A stretch of 64,000 nucleotides of DNA from Circinella minor (GCA_016758965.1 JAEPRB010000021.1:186001-250000), one strand, 5' to 3'. Counted from the stretch's first letter, positions 1 through 11,689 are shown. The notes: generated from the letters alone by a model not told the origin. Translations and numbers: made by a program.

Positions 1-2910
1 CAACACTACAAACTGACCAGTGCATCGAATATACCGAACACGGTCCAATGCCTTTGGACAGCCATGAAAAAAAGAGCTATGAACTTTATAGCTGGGCACA
101 ACAGCAAAATATCAGTAGATTTGCATATGAAGAGTTACTTAAGCTATTGAACAAATGGATTGTGGATGATGATGGATTTAGTGAGTGTTTTTTTACATTG
201 TGTTTATAACTAATTGTGAAGCGTAGTTACTAAAAATAAAAAAAAAAGATGGCATGCCTTTATTTTCTCCTCAGAAGTGTGAATCACGCATGGATAAGCT
301 ATTTGACCTCCAAGAAACCAAGTATTGCGTGTGTCCAAATGGTTGTCGTCTTTTTCCACAAGGTTCAGTAGATCCTTGTTTATGTCAAGCAGTACAATTT
401 AGGCCCAACAGCACCCCTATTAAAACCATGTCGTATTTCCCACTTGCGAAGCAATTATCAGCCTTTGTTGCAGATGATAACACCCGTAATCTTCTTTTAC
501 AAACTCGACAACAAACTGAAGAAGGTATAATGACAGACATATTCGATGGGTCTGTGTACTAGGCTTGTAAGCAATAACTCTTTCCAACCGATATGGATAT
601 CGTCCTCTCACTTTTTATCGATGGTTTTTCAGCGTTCAAAGGTAGTAACAATTCCAAGATGACAATTTTACACGTTGTCATTTTAAGCTTACCGCCTCTA
701 GAAAGGTAAATATTTTTTTACAGTATAAGTCAAACATGTATTATATTCTGTATTAACTTACTCATTTTATGTAAACATAGATACAAAACAAAAAATCTCC
801 TCCAAGTTGCAATCATTCCAGGTGACCACACAGGAAACTTGTATACTTTCCTCAAGCCTTTGTTGAACGAGCTTCGTATACTTGAAGATGCTGGTATGAA
901 GGTTTCTTGTCCAAGCGGCGTGTTCACCTTCCATGTCTATTTGATGCTTACCAGTGGGGATATTATTGGAGCACAGGAGATTTGTCATCACAAGGGACAC
1001 AATTCAACTTATGGTTGCCGCCAATGTCTGATCAAAACGGTGCCACACACAAGTCCAACAGGTAACGGGACTGGCCATTACTACACTGGAAAAGTAGCCA
1101 TGCCTAATCCAAGAGAAATCGAGGAATTCTCTGAAGGTGATAAGGTATGATTTTGATTCATGTTTTACTTGATAGAAATAATTCAATTATTTTATATACC
1201 ATTTTTTAACTTACCAATATGAAATATTACTTTTGGGATCACAGGGCTTTGGAATCGTAAAGGCCACCGAGTTTGGATCATTAAAGTCCTTCCACGGATA
1301 CACATGCTTTGGTTTAGACGAATTACATCTTATTGGCGCAAACTGCACCAGAAAAAATATGGCTAATGATATCCGGGGAATACCCAAACGTTGACACCAC
1401 TATCACGTTATCCGACCGAAGTTGTTCAGCCATTGGCAATGTCATTATTGAGTCAATACCTACTATACCATCATCCGTATTTGAGGGTAGTTTTCGTGGT
1501 CAGTATTTATAAAAATTATCTGCATAATATTATAGTTTCAATTCTATGTAGTATTATGACTTACCAACCTCCTTTATTCATCAGATGTATCCAGAAAAGC
1601 GAAGCTCATGCGGTCGGTTGACTGGATCGTATTTATGCAATGTGTTTTGCCAACACTTGTATTTGAGCAACTTGTGAACCTATATGGGGCCAATGCTCGA
1701 CAGGTTGAGGCCGGCATGTCCTTTGTGATTGGATGTTCGCTCGCACTACAATGGGAGATAGATGAAGAAGATTTGACAAAAATCAAGTCGTAAGTAGACA
1801 TTTATTAGCCCATGTTCTTGCTATTGGAAGATCCATCAACTAACAGTGTACTTAATAATAGAAATTTAAATGCTTGGCATATGCATTTAAAAGATGAAGT
1901 CACCCCCAATATGTATACAGTAAACTTCCATTACTTGCGCCATATACATGGTACCATTAAAGCTCTTGGTCCTCTAAGAGGTTATAGCACGAGGTCAGCT
2001 GAAAGGGCAATTGGTAAGATTATTTAATCTTATTAATAACATACAGTAAACAAGTAGCAGCCTCCTTACCTTTTTTATTATTTTCTTGATAGGGTTTTTT
2101 AAACGCCACGTCAAGTCAAGAGTTTCACCTGGAGTAAATGCTGGTAACATAATTAAAAGACACCTAATTATGCGGAACTTTGAACGCGTATACAATCCTG
2201 ACGAGTTTCTAAACGACCAACCAGAAGACAATGACTACTCGGTGGAAGGGTATCCTGAAGCAGAATTGTGGGATTGCCGTGAGGGGTCCATCTATGATTT
2301 TCTGGAAGATTTTGATATGCGAGAGTATATCAAAAACTACTGGCATAATCAGTTCCCCGATGATCGCGCATTGACCACGCCTATTAGCACCACCATCCGA
2401 GTTGGCAAGCGCCTTTTCATGTATGGACGTACCTTATACCGATGCCAACGATTCCCATCGACTGCTTAAAACCTTGATACGTTGGTAAGACTGGTACTTC
2501 CAACAAGGACTAGTGGGGTAAATGGCACGTATTTCGGAGAGCTCCCTATTTTTTGTACATGAGTTTCAAGGTATGATTTCCATTTAACTTTACACTATCT
2601 ATCATGATATATGAATATTTATACATACGCAATTCTAACTTTGTCATTAGGTCAGGAACGTTCCCTCTGTTTGGTGAAACTTTATTAAGGAGTCACTATG
2701 GATAGATACGGTACAACTTCGCGGCAGAAAAGAGGCATCCCCCATGTACATCGGAGACAAGATGGCTCCACTCCTGGTGACAAGCTGTATCTCACTGATG
2801 TTGAAAACATCAAGAGCTATGCTGGCATGCCCAAATCATCGCTGGTCGATGATAGATTCTATTTAATCTATCCTGAGATGATTCCAGGAGATATACTTGC
2901 AAGGATTTAA
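1..2910 (+). pseudogene. Degenerate Tnp2/Plavaka-like DNA transposon transposase
   Basis: A transposase-like gene in pieces. Conserved blocks on the + strand appear in order but in different frames: a stretch ending in KWIVDDDGF before a GT donor at 181; CPNGCRLF at about 330-360; a GHNSTYGCRQCLIK zinc-ribbon-like block at about 1000-1035; GLDELHLIGANC at about 1315-1345; FHYLRHIHGT and LRGYSTRS at 1925-1995; and VNAGNIIKRHLIMRNFERVY at about 2135-2195. This block order is typical of the large Tnp2/Plavaka (CACTA-like) transposases common in Mucoromycota; the family assignment is from memory of the family. Stop codons (for example at 560 and 1393) and frame changes between blocks show it is not functional. 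It begins before the window, so the 5' end is missing. No terminal repeat was found for it here. Confidence 0.75.
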
Positions 2911-3053
2911 AATCCCTTTCAAAATATTTAATAAAAAGATTTGTATAGTGAAAAAAAAAACTTTGAAAGCTAAGCCCTTTGGTATATTCGTGTTACTTTT
3001 TATTATGGTCCATAGTTCCAATATGGAAGTTTGTGTACAAAAATTGGGTCAGG

Positions 3054-3160
3054 ATGTTCCGGATGTTCAGTTTGTTCAGTTTGTTCAGAAAATGTCCCTT
3101 ATAAGGAAATTAGTGTACCCATTAATGTTCCGGAAGTTCCGCAAGTTCCGGAAATTTCCC
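3054..3160 (+). repeat. Two clusters of 9-bp direct repeats (ATGTTCCGG-type)
   Basis: Two runs of four 9-bp units in the same orientation: ATGTTCCGG, ATGTTCAGT, TTGTTCAGT, TTGTTCAGA at 3054-3089, and ATGTTCCGG, AAGTTCCGC, AAGTTCCGG, AAATTTCCC at 3125-3160. They lie between the dead transposase and the left arm of the big palindrome. Clustered short repeats next to a transposase end resemble the subterminal binding sites of CACTA-type elements, which is an inference. Confidence 0.7.
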
Positions 3161-3166
3161 ATGGTG

Positions 3167-5173
3167 TTAAGATCCACCACTCTGATCTCTTCAACATATT
3201 AAAATAGGAATGGGCACTTTATAGTTCCTATTTTCCTCAAAAAAAATAAATAATCTGTACCTCAAATGATTGATCGGCATAAAATAAATCATTATCATGC
3301 GAAAATAAAAATTATTTTGTTGAGGTACCACGGTCAAAACACGGGGCATAAAAAAAGTATTTTTATTCCTTTAAGAAAAATGATTTAGATCTGTAAAACA
3401 ACAATAATGGAGCATTCAGTGTCAAACGAGAATTAGATTGTGACATTCCATCGCCATGACAATAATTTTCTCAACAACATTTTTGTTTTACGTACTTTAT
3501 TAACAAACACGTTTTTCTCGCGTTGTCATAGTTGCATATCCCCTCCTTCCCCCTCCCACCGCCCAAAAAAAAAAAAGGTCTAGAATAAGGTCACATGCAC
3601 AAATCGGGAACAAGTCAAACACATGATTCCATTGTTGCCAAGAAAATAAATATTTTCGCTTTTTTTCTTCTTCTGCTTCTTTACCCACTTTTTATTTATT
3701 CATAAAAAACGTGAATTACCCTTCCCCTTATGAATCCCCACCCCTTGAATTAACTTTCCCGTTCTTATTTACGCATTCATTGTACAAGCTAAACAATGCC
3801 GTCGTTTTTAGATATTATATGACACGTTTCTGGGCAGCAGCAGTTTCGTGGTCATTGCTTTCTCTGTTGAACTTTCTTTTTTTTTTTGTAGCAGCATTGC
3901 CCCAGTGCGTTCATAGACCAAACTTTTACGTGCATTCTCAAAACTTTTTTTGTCAGGTAATCTTTTTATGTGTTACTAACAATATATATTGTGAGGGTCT
4001 ATGAATCTCTGCCGTGGTATTTGCAAGTGGCCATAAGGGACTAGCGTTATGCTTATACCTACAATACGAGGCTGCGGATTTTCTTTTTTTGTGTATTATT
4101 GCCCAGTACACGTTTTTTCATATTTATTTTGGGGTTTCTTGCCAGCGTAGGTTCGTCAACTGCCGAGCCCAAACCAGCCTGGGTATGCACAAGCAAAACC
4201 TTCTCCCCTTCCTACTGAAAGAGAATGCACGGGGTGAATTCCTTCTTTTTAAGAAGGGTTTCGTCTACGGAACATTTCATTGGCAGGGTATGGTAAGAGC
4301 CCAGAGGGAGATGCTTAGGGGACCTCTCTCATTGTCACAAGTCGGACAGATACAAAGTACATGGGATGTTGGCAGGGAAAGTGAAAGGAAGAAAAAGAAA
4401 AAGGGAAAGAAAAAAAAAAGATTGATATAAAAAAGCAGAAAAGAGATATATGGAATAATGTATTTTACTATCGCGACTGGGTAAGTAGACGCTGTCGGGC
4501 TGGTTGGTTAGGGCAAGTGGTGTTTGGAAAGTCGAGGAGTTCGGATTCTACAAGCCCGCCTCGATGGACCTTTCATTGCGATTCTCTTGTAAAACGCTGT
4601 TTTTTTTTGGGCTTACCTTGTCATTACCTAATCTCTCACCTCGAGGGTTGCGGAAAAGCAAGGCGGGGACGAAATGAAGAATAGTAGTAGTATTGACATG
4701 ATGACATTAAATCATATTTTTTTTTCGCCGATGTGTGTGTATTCACATATCCTTTATGGCGTAACATGATTAAGTCTGATTAAAATAATAAAATTATTTT
4801 ACCTGTTTACAAATAAATTTATTAATTTATATTACATATCTATAACGAAAAAAGATTCTTATTAGCGTGTGTGAATACGTATTGTAATAAAATGTCAATA
4901 TTGATGCTATATCCTAGCCAAAAAAAGATTGTCGATTAGGATGTGTGTATGCGGAAAACTAAAGAATGAAAATAGCATGGTGGTCGAGCACATTAATAGT
5001 TGAATATAGAAGTGTTGTTATTATTAATATTCGAGAGAGAAATGTTGATCATTAATTTCAAATATATTATGAGTTAACCCTTTATTAGTCTTTGATAACT
5101 CTTACACATATAAAATCAAAGGACCTCGTGATTTAAAGAAACCATATCATATTATAATTTGAGCTCTCTAATT
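3167..5173 (+). repeat. Left arm of 2.0-kb inverted repeat
   Basis: This arm is the reverse complement of 7240-9246. Matched positions sum to 12,413 or 12,414 along the whole arm, so the copies are colinear. Differences seen by eye: an A8 versus A7 tract near 3239-3246, an A5 versus A6 tract near 4395, and a few substitutions or single-base shifts near 4941, 5078 and 5105. Identity is therefore above 99%. The arm is richer in G+C between about 4000 and 4690 than the surrounding DNA. Open frames inside it (97 codons at 3711, 138 codons at 4014) have no recognisable protein motif and are treated as non-coding. Matching ends abruptly at TTAAGATCC on the outside and CTCTCTAATT on the inside. Confidence 0.95.
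4496..4564 (+). other. Possible H-type pseudoknot or small structured RNA in left arm
   Basis: CGGGCT (4496-4501) can pair with AGCCCG (4553-4558), and TCGAGG (4532-4537) with CCTCGA (4559-4564). The interleaved order is that of an H-type pseudoknot, and the two 3' strands abut. A B-box-like GTTCGGATTCT lies at about 4539-4549 and a run of nine T at about 4610-4618 could end a Pol III transcript. The mirror copy is at 7849-7917. No known RNA family was recognised. Confidence 0.3.
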
Positions 5174-7239
5174 ATATGGCTTTATTTACACATACGTACG
5201 CTTCCTCATTCATATTGAGTGTTTAAATCCAGTCGTTTGTATATAAAAATTATCTTGTAATGCCCTATCAGTGAATAATAAGCAAAGAAAAAAAAGTAAT
5301 CTAGTCTTTAAGAAAAAGCGAACTACGTAGTTTCATCATTTTGAACTTTTTTTAACATCTTTGTTGCGTCATGTTTTTTCGCCTTTCTTATAGATAAATA
5401 AAGAATTATCGAAAATGATTTATCGGGATCAAAGCAAGTCGGCTATAATACTGACATACATTGTTGCTACCTTTTTATTTGCTTTTTATGTCCTTTTTCT
5501 ACCAGTCACTCTCATGATAAAGAGGAACAAATAGTTAGTATTCACATACACACACACACATATATATATATATATGTATTGCGAAATAAACAAAGAAAAA
5601 ATGGTTACACAATGTCTGTCAGTACGCCATGAAGAATAATTACATAAAGTCTGTTCTGTGTGGAAAGAAGTTTTATATTAATGCATGATATATTTTTAGA
5701 GTAGCATAAATAATTAATATATCATGTGTTGAGGGCCTTGATAAAATAATTACGTGCTGTGTTTTTATTTATTTTCGACATTAACAAATTAATCCTTCGA
5801 CATGATCAGTTGTTGCGTAATACGAAGGTTTCTTTTATTAGCGAATTATTGTTTTTACGCAAAGCATTCACTACTAGTCTATTATATGAATAGAATGGAT
5901 AGTAACGTTCACGACAGGTTACTTATATATTATCATATATTATTGTAAAGGCATACAGAGAAATAAAAAAGGTAAAAGCAATTCTCATATAATATATAGT
6001 GGTCCTATGTGATATCAGTTGTTAAGTTGTGAAAAAAAAGATAGACTCTTTTTTACGTACATAACTTCATAATTGTAATAATATAACATATACATAGGTT
6101 AGAAACATTTGCTTTTTCCTCTCCACCATATAGCTTATTTTCTTTGATTCAACATTTATGATATACGTGTAAAAAGAAAACATTAAAAGAATTATTAAAG
6201 CTTAGAAAAAAATTATATATGTTTCCTTTATTTTTTACATTAAATATTTTTTGTACGTATACTATCAAAACCATAAAAATCACCCAATGAACTTATACAG
6301 AATCACTTTATGTTGGCTTCTATCTTTTTATTCTCTGTCTCTTATTTGGTAAAAAAAAAAAGAAGAAGTATTTAGTGCAATTGAGCGTTTGAAAGGCTCC
6401 GTCCTTTCTCCGGAATTGGTCGTGAAACAATTGGTACGGTTGAGGAGCAAAACTTATAACCTTTGATCACCATGACAGAAAAATACTTCTTTAATTGTTT
6501 TCTTTCAAGAGGTAGCTAGTCAATGGGTTAGGGCTGTCGGTTCAAAAATCTGGCGAATCCAGCCGAAGCCAACTTTAAACTGTTTGTCCAGTGTTTACAT
6601 TTTTAAATATCTTTTTTCCTCCTTCACTTGAAAAACTGGAGGATGCTCTACGTATTCAATAAGAAAATGATAATAATAATAATAATAATAATATATTGTT
6701 ATGTTCATCTAAAGTTTGACATTTTGTTTCAACTTTTTTTTGTCAATGCTTTTTGTTTTCATGGCATAAAAATGTTTATTTATATAAAAGACGTCCCTTT
6801 CTTTAAAAAAGAAGCATTCCTCCTGCTGTGGTAACGTGGATAACCTATACTCGTCGTTATAGAAACACGCACACATTTGTTTTTATTCAATAACTTTATT
6901 TTTCTTTCTTAGGCTAACGCGTTAGTTTTACTAAAAATATTTTTCTCTACGTATAAAAGAAAATTACTTTTATAGCGATTGTAACTATATCATAATGCTA
7001 CTTTATGAAGTCATCGTTTTGGGGTGTTTATCTTTGAAATAAAGTTACGTAGTTGCTTTTTTTTATTTTTGTGTTGCATATTTTTATTTTTTAGCAGAAA
7101 ACTCCAATCGCAAAGATGCAAAATAGTAACGTAACGAAAAAGAATATAATAAAAAAAATCTGATTGGAAATGGTGGTACTTTTTGAATACATGAAACAAG
7201 ATGGAAACCATTGGTTGTTTCAACATTCATAATATAATA
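5174..7239. other. Spacer of the large palindrome, no gene seen
   Basis: Very A/T-rich DNA with CA/TA microsatellites near 5550-5575 and an AAT run near 6667-6693. No protein-coding gene was recognised. The only locally G/C-richer part is about 6385-6575, which contains several hairpins and is annotated separately. Confidence 0.7.
6391..6570 (-). ncRNA. Candidate structured RNA with telomere-template-like CCCTAACCC
   Basis: On the minus strand the sequence forms a nested 12-bp helix: GGCT (6532-6535) with AGCC (6567-6570), TCGG (6537-6540) with CCGA (6563-6566), and CTGG (6550-6553) with CCAG (6559-6562). One side is interrupted by a 1-nt and a 9-nt bulge. On the minus strand this helix runs directly into CTAACCC, part of the 9-mer CCCTAACCC at 6525-6533, the complement of 1.5 TTAGGG units. 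Further 3' on the minus strand, a hairpin pairs GAAAGG and CCTTTC (6391-6396 and 6403-6408). A helix just 5' of a short template is how telomerase RNAs set their template boundary. Calling this a telomerase RNA is inference; the telomere repeat of this species is not visible here. Confidence 0.2.
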
Positions 7240-9246
7240 AATTAGAGAGCTCAAATTATAATATGATATGGTTTCTTTAAATCACGAGGTCCTTTGATTT
7301 TTATATGTGTAGAGTTATCAAAGACTAATAAAGGTTTAACTCATAATATATTTGAAATTAATGATCAACATTTCTCTCTCGAATATTAATAATAACAACA
7401 CTTCTATATTCAACTATTAATGTGCTCGACCACCATGCTATTTTCATTCTTTAGTTTTCCGCATACACACACCCTAATCGACAATCTTTTTTTGGCTAGG
7501 ATATAGCATCAATATTGACATTTTATTACAATACGTATTCACACACGCTAATAAGAATCTTTTTTCGTTATAGATATGTAATATAAATTAATAAATTTAT
7601 TTGTAAACAGGTAAAATAATTTTATTATTTTAATCAGACTTAATCATGTTACGCCATAAAGGATATGTGAATACACACACATCGGCGAAAAAAAAATATG
7701 ATTTAATGTCATCATGTCAATACTACTACTATTCTTCATTTCGTCCCCGCCTTGCTTTTCCGCAACCCTCGAGGTGAGAGATTAGGTAATGACAAGGTAA
7801 GCCCAAAAAAAAACAGCGTTTTACAAGAGAATCGCAATGAAAGGTCCATCGAGGCGGGCTTGTAGAATCCGAACTCCTCGACTTTCCAAACACCACTTGC
7901 CCTAACCAACCAGCCCGACAGCGTCTACTTACCCAGTCGCGATAGTAAAATACATTATTCCATATATCTCTTTTCTGCTTTTTTATATCAATCTTTTTTT
8001 TTTCTTTCCCTTTTTCTTTTTTCTTCCTTTCACTTTCCCTGCCAACATCCCATGTACTTTGTATCTGTCCGACTTGTGACAATGAGAGAGGTCCCCTAAG
8101 CATCTCCCTCTGGGCTCTTACCATACCCTGCCAATGAAATGTTCCGTAGACGAAACCCTTCTTAAAAAGAAGGAATTCACCCCGTGCATTCTCTTTCAGT
8201 AGGAAGGGGAGAAGGTTTTGCTTGTGCATACCCAGGCTGGTTTGGGCTCGGCAGTTGACGAACCTACGCTGGCAAGAAACCCCAAAATAAATATGAAAAA
8301 ACGTGTACTGGGCAATAATACACAAAAAAAGAAAATCCGCAGCCTCGTATTGTAGGTATAAGCATAACGCTAGTCCCTTATGGCCACTTGCAAATACCAC
8401 GGCAGAGATTCATAGACCCTCACAATATATATTGTTAGTAACACATAAAAAGATTACCTGACAAAAAAAGTTTTGAGAATGCACGTAAAAGTTTGGTCTA
8501 TGAACGCACTGGGGCAATGCTGCTACAAAAAAAAAAAGAAAGTTCAACAGAGAAAGCAATGACCACGAAACTGCTGCTGCCCAGAAACGTGTCATATAAT
8601 ATCTAAAAACGACGGCATTGTTTAGCTTGTACAATGAATGCGTAAATAAGAACGGGAAAGTTAATTCAAGGGGTGGGGATTCATAAGGGGAAGGGTAATT
8701 CACGTTTTTTATGAATAAATAAAAAGTGGGTAAAGAAGCAGAAGAAGAAAAAAAGCGAAAATATTTATTTTCTTGGCAACAATGGAATCATGTGTTTGAC
8801 TTGTTCCCGATTTGTGCATGTGACCTTATTCTAGACCTTTTTTTTTTTTGGGCGGTGGGAGGGGGAAGGAGGGGATATGCAACTATGACAACGCGAGAAA
8901 AACGTGTTTGTTAATAAAGTACGTAAAACAAAAATGTTGTTGAGAAAATTATTGTCATGGCGATGGAATGTCACAATCTAATTCTCGTTTGACACTGAAT
9001 GCTCCATTATTGTTGTTTTACAGATCTAAATCATTTTTCTTAAAGGAATAAAAATACTTTTTTTATGCCCCGTGTTTTGACCGTGGTACCTCAACAAAAT
9101 AATTTTTATTTTCGCATGATAATGATTTATTTTATGCCGATCAATCATTTGAGGTACAGATTATTTATTTTTTTGAGGAAAATAGGAACTATAAAGTGCC
9201 CATTCCTATTTTAATATGTTGAAGAGATCAGAGTGGTGGATCTTAA
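7240..9246 (-). repeat. Right arm of 2.0-kb inverted repeat
   Basis: Reverse complement of the left arm. One extra A in the tract corresponding to left position 4395 extends an open frame from 138 to 223 codons on the minus strand (7729-8400). A frame whose length depends on a homopolymer and lacks a recognisable domain argues that the arms are not protein-coding. No target-site duplication is seen outside the two arms: the left flank ends CATGGTG and the right flank begins TATAAGAG. Confidence 0.95.
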
Positions 9247-9370
9247 TATAAGAGATTAATATAAAAATTAAAGGTTCACTTTTTGTCTTTTGCTTCTTTA
9301 TGCTCTTGACAGTATATGAAGAAAATTATTCTTTTAGGGTAAAAAAAAAAAAAAAAAAGAGAATTACTAC

Positions 9371-9420
9371 GGGCGTAGCATGGAGCGGTCATGCTAGTGT
9401 CGCTATTGTACGCTACGCCC
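9371..9420. other. Short compound hairpin in AT-rich DNA
   Basis: GGGCGTAGC at 9371-9379 is the reverse complement of GCTACGCCC at 9412-9420. Inside it TAGCATG (9376-9382) pairs with CATGCTA (9390-9396). The first half resembles a tRNA acceptor plus D-arm with an A-box, but only 50 nt separate the ends and there is no T-arm, so it is not a functional tRNA. Confidence 0.45.
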
Positions 9421-9423
9421 CTC

Positions 9424-10376
9424 GTCTGACTTTGATCTTTGATCCATTAAAACCATCCTCACTTGGACTACTGTTAGTTATACTCTGTAAGGGTAGAATT
9501 AATAATAAAATAGCAATTGAAAAAGAAGATAACAATAAAGACTGAAAATAACAGTGAGGTAATAAAAATGAAAATGAATCTCTGGATGGGTGTAACTCTG
9601 ATGATAATGCTGGTAAATAACAAAGGACACTCTACATGTAATTAAACTATAATTCAGTAAGCAATTAATCAAGATAATATATGTATAACCCATTCATTTA
9701 AAAAAAAAATAGTTGCTTCAGACACTGTACCTATATTATTTAAATAATACAGCTTATCCAACAAATACTACTTGCCCTAGAATGTGGCATTCAACTGATT
9801 CAGGCAGATAATAACAAGACTTAGTATAAAGACGCAGTAACAGTCCTGTATGGCATTCAAACGTCTGGCTCAAATGTTTACCAGAAAATATTGTACAAGA
9901 CGAACTTGATATATATATATATACCTATACTGACTTTTTATTAACTTTCGGTGTTTTGATTATCTTACATTATTATTATTCCTTGTTTTTATATGAACTT
10001 TTATTATTTTACATTATTTTTTATGTTAATACTATCCGTAACACGACAATATCCTGATATCACTACTGTATATAATTAGTACCTTAATTTTTTTTTTCAT
10101 ATGTACAAACTATTTGGAGAATCTATCATCTTATTTTTCATCTCTCTAAATAATCGTATTAAATGGCCTACGTACTACATGTTCATCTATAAAATAAACT
10201 GATATAAATTCTTGTGTATTATAAACAGTATTTATAAAAATGACAAAGAGGACATCATCTAAAACCATCTTCGTTAAGTATTATATTCAAAAAAAAAATC
10301 CAAACCAACAATGAAAAAGATAGAAGCAATTGTCCAAGTGAGGATGATTTTAATGGATCAAAGACCAAAGTCAGAC
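9424..10376. mobile_element. MITE-like element with 45-bp terminal inverted repeats
   Basis: Positions 9424-9468 are the reverse complement of 10332-10376 with 43 of 45 bases matching. The outer ends read GTCTGACTTTG on both sides. The roughly 860-bp interior is A/T-rich with no open frame of note and ends only in microsatellite-like DNA. The structure fits a non-autonomous DNA transposon. A clear target-site duplication is not visible, so the exact ends are uncertain. Confidence 0.6.
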
Positions 10377-10387
10377 TAGAAGCCTGC

Positions 10388-11201
10388 TCAAAAACGCTCA
10401 CCTAATAAAAATCTACAAGTAGCCTGCTCAAGTGTAATAAATAGACGAGTGTTATGTTCAAAATCATCTACGCAAATGACTCGTCGAAAATAAAGTTTAG
10501 TTTTTAAAAGATATTTTATACAGCGTGATTTACTGTACCATTTTTGGTCATGTCTATCAATAATCAATTTCTTGATATTCTGTTGAGCGATATTTTGCTC
10601 AAGTAGATGTTGTAGTTTCGTTATACTGATGTGTGAACAATTAGTGATATGAAGCTCCTGCATCGTACGTACTTGTCTCAAAATTTTGAATGCCTTGGGT
10701 AGACAGAATTCTTATATTTTTAAGATGAATTATTTCAATTTGAACATTTTTTTTTTTGTAATTTTGTTCGTTAAAAAATCTACAGTGCCTCGATATATAA
10801 TTTCTGGAGCGTGTTCATTAATATCATCAGTAATATTCTGATCCCCCTCGTCGTCATCGATATTGTGGTAATCTAAAAAAAAAAGGCTATCATAGATTAC
10901 GAATAAGATGAAGCTGAAGATTGCGAAGAGGTGAAATTGATGCAGCACCACCATTGATCACGGAGTTAAAAAGTCCAAAAAACAATATTTTGATAGTTGA
11001 CACGTTTCCTGAGATCCCAAATGATTCAATAAAAGCGATATGTAAGCAGTAGCAAAAAAAAAAATCATTGTTGATATCATCAGTATTATCTTCGTAAAAT
11101 AGCCGAAAGTCAAATGTCGTTAAGGTTGTCAGTTGTGTCAATGTATCTGTTAATAACATTGAAGGTTGGCTATACGTAGTGTAAATTGTTGTGGGGTACA
11201 T
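10388..11201 (-). pseudogene. Remnant of an F-box/LRR-like protein
   Basis: Three minus-strand stretches look coding but do not join in one frame. The first contains LLTDTLTQLTTLTTFDFRL (in 11,201-10,890), the second IDDDEGDQNITDDINEHAPE (in 10,954-10,730), and the third ELHITNCSHISITKLQHLL followed by KKLIIDRH (10,681-10,388). Leucine spacing and the "thl xI xNC xxI" pattern are those of fungal F-box/leucine-rich-repeat proteins. No F-box was identified and no complete splice model could be built. It is best read as a decayed or fragmentary copy. The identification is by pattern only. Confidence 0.4.
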
Positions 11202-11689
11202 TAAGAAAAAAGTGCTCTACCATTGGACAACGACCAATAAAGGCAATTAGGTCTTAGAAGGATGAACAAATCCTACAATTCACAGTATACAATAAATCGG
11301 TATATAAAAAAAAGAACCGTTTTTCACATATTATTATACATATAATTAGTATCACATACCATTATCTTGTTTTATTTTCTACTGCAATATAACGGGACGA
11401 GTCTTGGTTCCATCAACAGAACAATCAAGCGTTTGACTACACTTCACTATCTGGCTCTATCACTTACTCACTCTCATTCTGTTTCCGGTTCAAGTCCATT
11501 AGAAACCCCATATAATTTCTCTCATCTCTTCGTAACTAACTTAATATGTACCTTTGTAGTCTATTATATAACAAAAATAATTGATTATTTTCATGTTTAC
11601 GTATTCATGAATTGATTTTTGATACTTGAACTGAACGTAGTAATTATTTTCTGTACATAGCTTTCTTTAAGAATTTTACTGTATACGTA

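Noticed and set aside
3711..4430. Two open frames (97 and 138 codons) in the left arm as genes
   Set aside because: No domain, hydrophobic A/T-driven translation, and length changes with a homopolymer in the right arm.
4491..4620. tRNA or SRP RNA from the B-box-like motif
   Set aside because: No cloverleaf can be drawn, and the conserved SRP Alu and S-domain motifs are absent.
9371..9420. tRNA gene
   Set aside because: Only acceptor-like and D-arm-like pairings; 50 nt total and no anticodon or T-arm.
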